From positions 1-14,070 of the forward strand of contig CAAGFF010000173.1 of the NCBI GenBank assembly GCA_900769055.1: DNA of 14,070 nucleotides, read 5' to 3'. Under the pieces are notes generated by a model. The model searched no databases. It had not been told where the DNA came from and saw only the letters and a program-made list of their open reading frames with translations. Positions 12,845 through 14,070 of the stretch are shown here, piece by piece (the first letter of the stretch is position 1; each line of letters begins with the position of its first letter). A program made the translations under genes and the position numbers. This DNA is from an uncultured Prevotella sp. (GTDB lineage: Bacteria > Bacteroidota > Bacteroidia > Bacteroidales > Bacteroidaceae).

Positions 12845-14070
12845 TGACATATATGAGTGCCTCCTTGACAAACTCTCTTGGCAGTTGTATGTTCCTGAAC
12901 TCCTCCAACGGATGCCGCTTGCCGTCGGAGAGTATGTCCTTTATTCGCTGTGCGGCGGCAGCCAGCTCGTCCTCGTTCAGCCCCGAGGCGTTGTTGTCAA
13001 GGCATACGTCGCACTGGTGGCAGTTGTCGGCATCTGTATCGCCAAAATAGTTCAGTAGCTGCTTGCTGCGGCAGGTTGTATTGTTGGTGGCGTACCCAAT
13101 CATCGAGTTGATACGCTCCATATACTGCTCCTTGCGTTTCTCGTATACCTCTTCAGATATTACAACCCTTTCAGTCTCCTCCCTTTCCTGCATATAGGTG
13201 ATGGTAGGAACTTTCTGCTGGGGTATGAAGTGCAGGATGTTCTTCTTGCTCAGACCCTTCAGTATGTGGTACACCTGGTCGGGCGTCAGTCCTGCCTGGT
13301 TGGCCACAAGTGACTCATCAATGTAGGCATAGTCAACGAATAGTCCGCCGTAGTGCCTGAGCAGTGTGGTCACCACCAAGTCCTCTGTCGCCGAGAGGCT
13401 GTCGAGCCTGTTCAGCTCGTTTCTTGTCAGCAGGAACATCACCCTTGCCCTTCCGTCCGGCTCTGTCTCATAGCCTATGTAGCCAGCCCTCTCAAGAATG
13501 GTCAGTGCAGAGTTGGCCTGTACGGGAAACAGGCGGAAGTTGCGGCAGAAATTGTCTATCTCGAACGAGAATGTATGTCCGAGTGCGCTCCCGACACCTA
13601 TCTGGTAATATGCGGCCAGCTTCTCGTACACCTTTCTGATATAATCCTTGTCAGGGAAGGTGTCGTCTACACGGCGCATCAGCTTCCGGGTATCGGAGTG
13701 GTTGTAGAGCAGCACGGCATACGCCTTCTTCCCGTCGCGTCCTGCGCGTCCAGCCTCCTGGAAGTATGCCTCTATGGAGTCGGGGCAGTCGTAGTGAATG
13801 ACCATCCTCACGTCAGGCTTGTCTATGCCCATACCGAAGGCGTTGGTGGCTACCATCACCCTTGTCTCGTCGTCGTGCCATCTCTGCTGCCTTATGTCCT
13901 TAGCCGTGTGAGTCAGTCCGGCGTGGTAGAATGTAGCCGCTATGCCGCTCTGCTCCAGTTTCCCGGCTATTTCCTTTGTTCTCTTGCGGCTTCTGACATA
14001 AACTATTGCGCTACCCTGAACAGACGACAGTATGTGCTCCATCTCAGCATCCTTGTCTATGGTTTCCCTA
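12789..14070 (-). CDS. recQ: RecQ-family ATP-dependent DNA helicase (5' part outside the window)
   Basis: 3'-5' DNA helicase for recombination and repair. The frame stays open to the window edge (RETIDKDAE precedes the Met at 14042), so the N-terminal ATPase domain lies outside. Numbering from that Met: helicase lobe 2 with GSAIVYVRSRKRTKEIA (10-26), TRVMVATNAFGMGIDKPDVR (60-79) and motif VI QEAGRAGRDG (95-104). Then ~190 residues of winged-helix-like sequence precede the zinc cluster C324, C341, C344, C347 (NTTCRSKQLLNYFGD, NCHQCDVCLD). A short helical/winged tail (~358-417) replaces a typical HRDC domain. In E. coli RecQ the zinc module directly follows lobe 2, so the order here differs, as I recall for a second RecQ type in Bacteroidetes. 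The 3' end overlaps that of the GH25 gene. Confidence 0.93.
   Translation of the reverse strand, partial: RETIDKDAEMEHILSSVQGSAIVYVRSRKRTKEIAGKLEQSGIAATFYHAGLTHTAKDIRQQRWHDDETRVMVATNAFGMGIDKPDVRMVIHYDCPDSIEAYFQEAGRAGRDGKKAYAVLLYNHSDTRKLMRRVDDTFPDKDYIRKVYEKLAAYYQIGVGSALGHTFSFEIDNFCRNFRLFPVQANSALTILERAGYIGYETEPDGRARVMFLLTRNELNRLDSLSATEDLVVTTLLRHYGGLFVDYAYIDESLVANQAGLTPDQVYHILKGLSKKNILHFIPQQKVPTITYMQEREETERVVISEEVYEKRKEQYMERINSMIGYATNNTTCRSKQLLNYFGDTDADNCHQCDVCLDNNASGLNEDELAAAAQRIKDILSDGKRHPLEEFRNIQLPREFVKEALIYVINEEMVEEENGQIWKRTP

Overview
This window looks like chromosomal DNA of a Bacteroidales bacterium, most likely a Prevotella-type gut or rumen anaerobe. Three things point there. The best promoters fit the Bacteroidetes consensus (TTTG, 19-20 bp, TAnnTTTG). 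Shine-Dalgarno sites are weak or absent, with A-rich stretches before start codons. The protein types also fit: a GH51 arabinofuranosidase with a secretion signal, an OmpA-type porin with a 'TASPEGS' loop, a MORN/GH25 lysozyme-like protein, and a RecQ with its zinc cluster near the C-terminus. The genus is an inference; the phylum is well supported.

Layout. 1-466 is non-coding and contains a GC-rich repeat and hairpin block, then the promoter of the GH51 gene (467-3016, +). A 180-bp convergent gap follows, holding a large nested palindrome, and then an ompA-family gene (3198-4301, -). A 386-bp divergent gap carries the ompA promoter and a strong leader hairpin, several operator-like repeats, and the ilv promoter. 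The branched-chain amino acid block occupies 4688-10877 (+): ilvD, ilvB, ilvN, an acyl-ACP thioesterase, then ilvC behind its own consensus promoter and a structured leader of about 145 nt. After ilvC comes a hairpin-rich gap with a likely terminator, then a membrane-anchored MORN + GH25 protein (11075-12844, +). Its 3' end overlaps the 3' end of a convergent recQ-type helicase gene (12789 to beyond 14070, -), whose 5' part lies outside the window.

How it works together. IlvB/IlvN, IlvC and IlvD cover the common valine/isoleucine steps from pyruvate (or 2-oxobutyrate) to the branched 2-oxo acids. The same 2-oxo acids can become primers for the iso/anteiso fatty acids typical of Bacteroidetes membranes. 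An acyl-ACP thioesterase inside this operon is therefore metabolically suggestive, though its substrate cannot be read from sequence. The valine-contact residues of IlvN appear conserved, so feedback control is expected. The GH51 enzyme, the OmpA protein, the lysozyme-like protein and the helicase are separate functions that sit nearby.

I saw no transposase, phage gene, CRISPR array, tRNA or rRNA, and no clear undescribed multi-gene system. The most unusual signals are non-coding: the nested palindrome whose arm motif recurs on the far side of the GH51 gene, the 10-bp GC hairpin in the ompA leader, and the operator-like repeats upstream of the ilv promoter.
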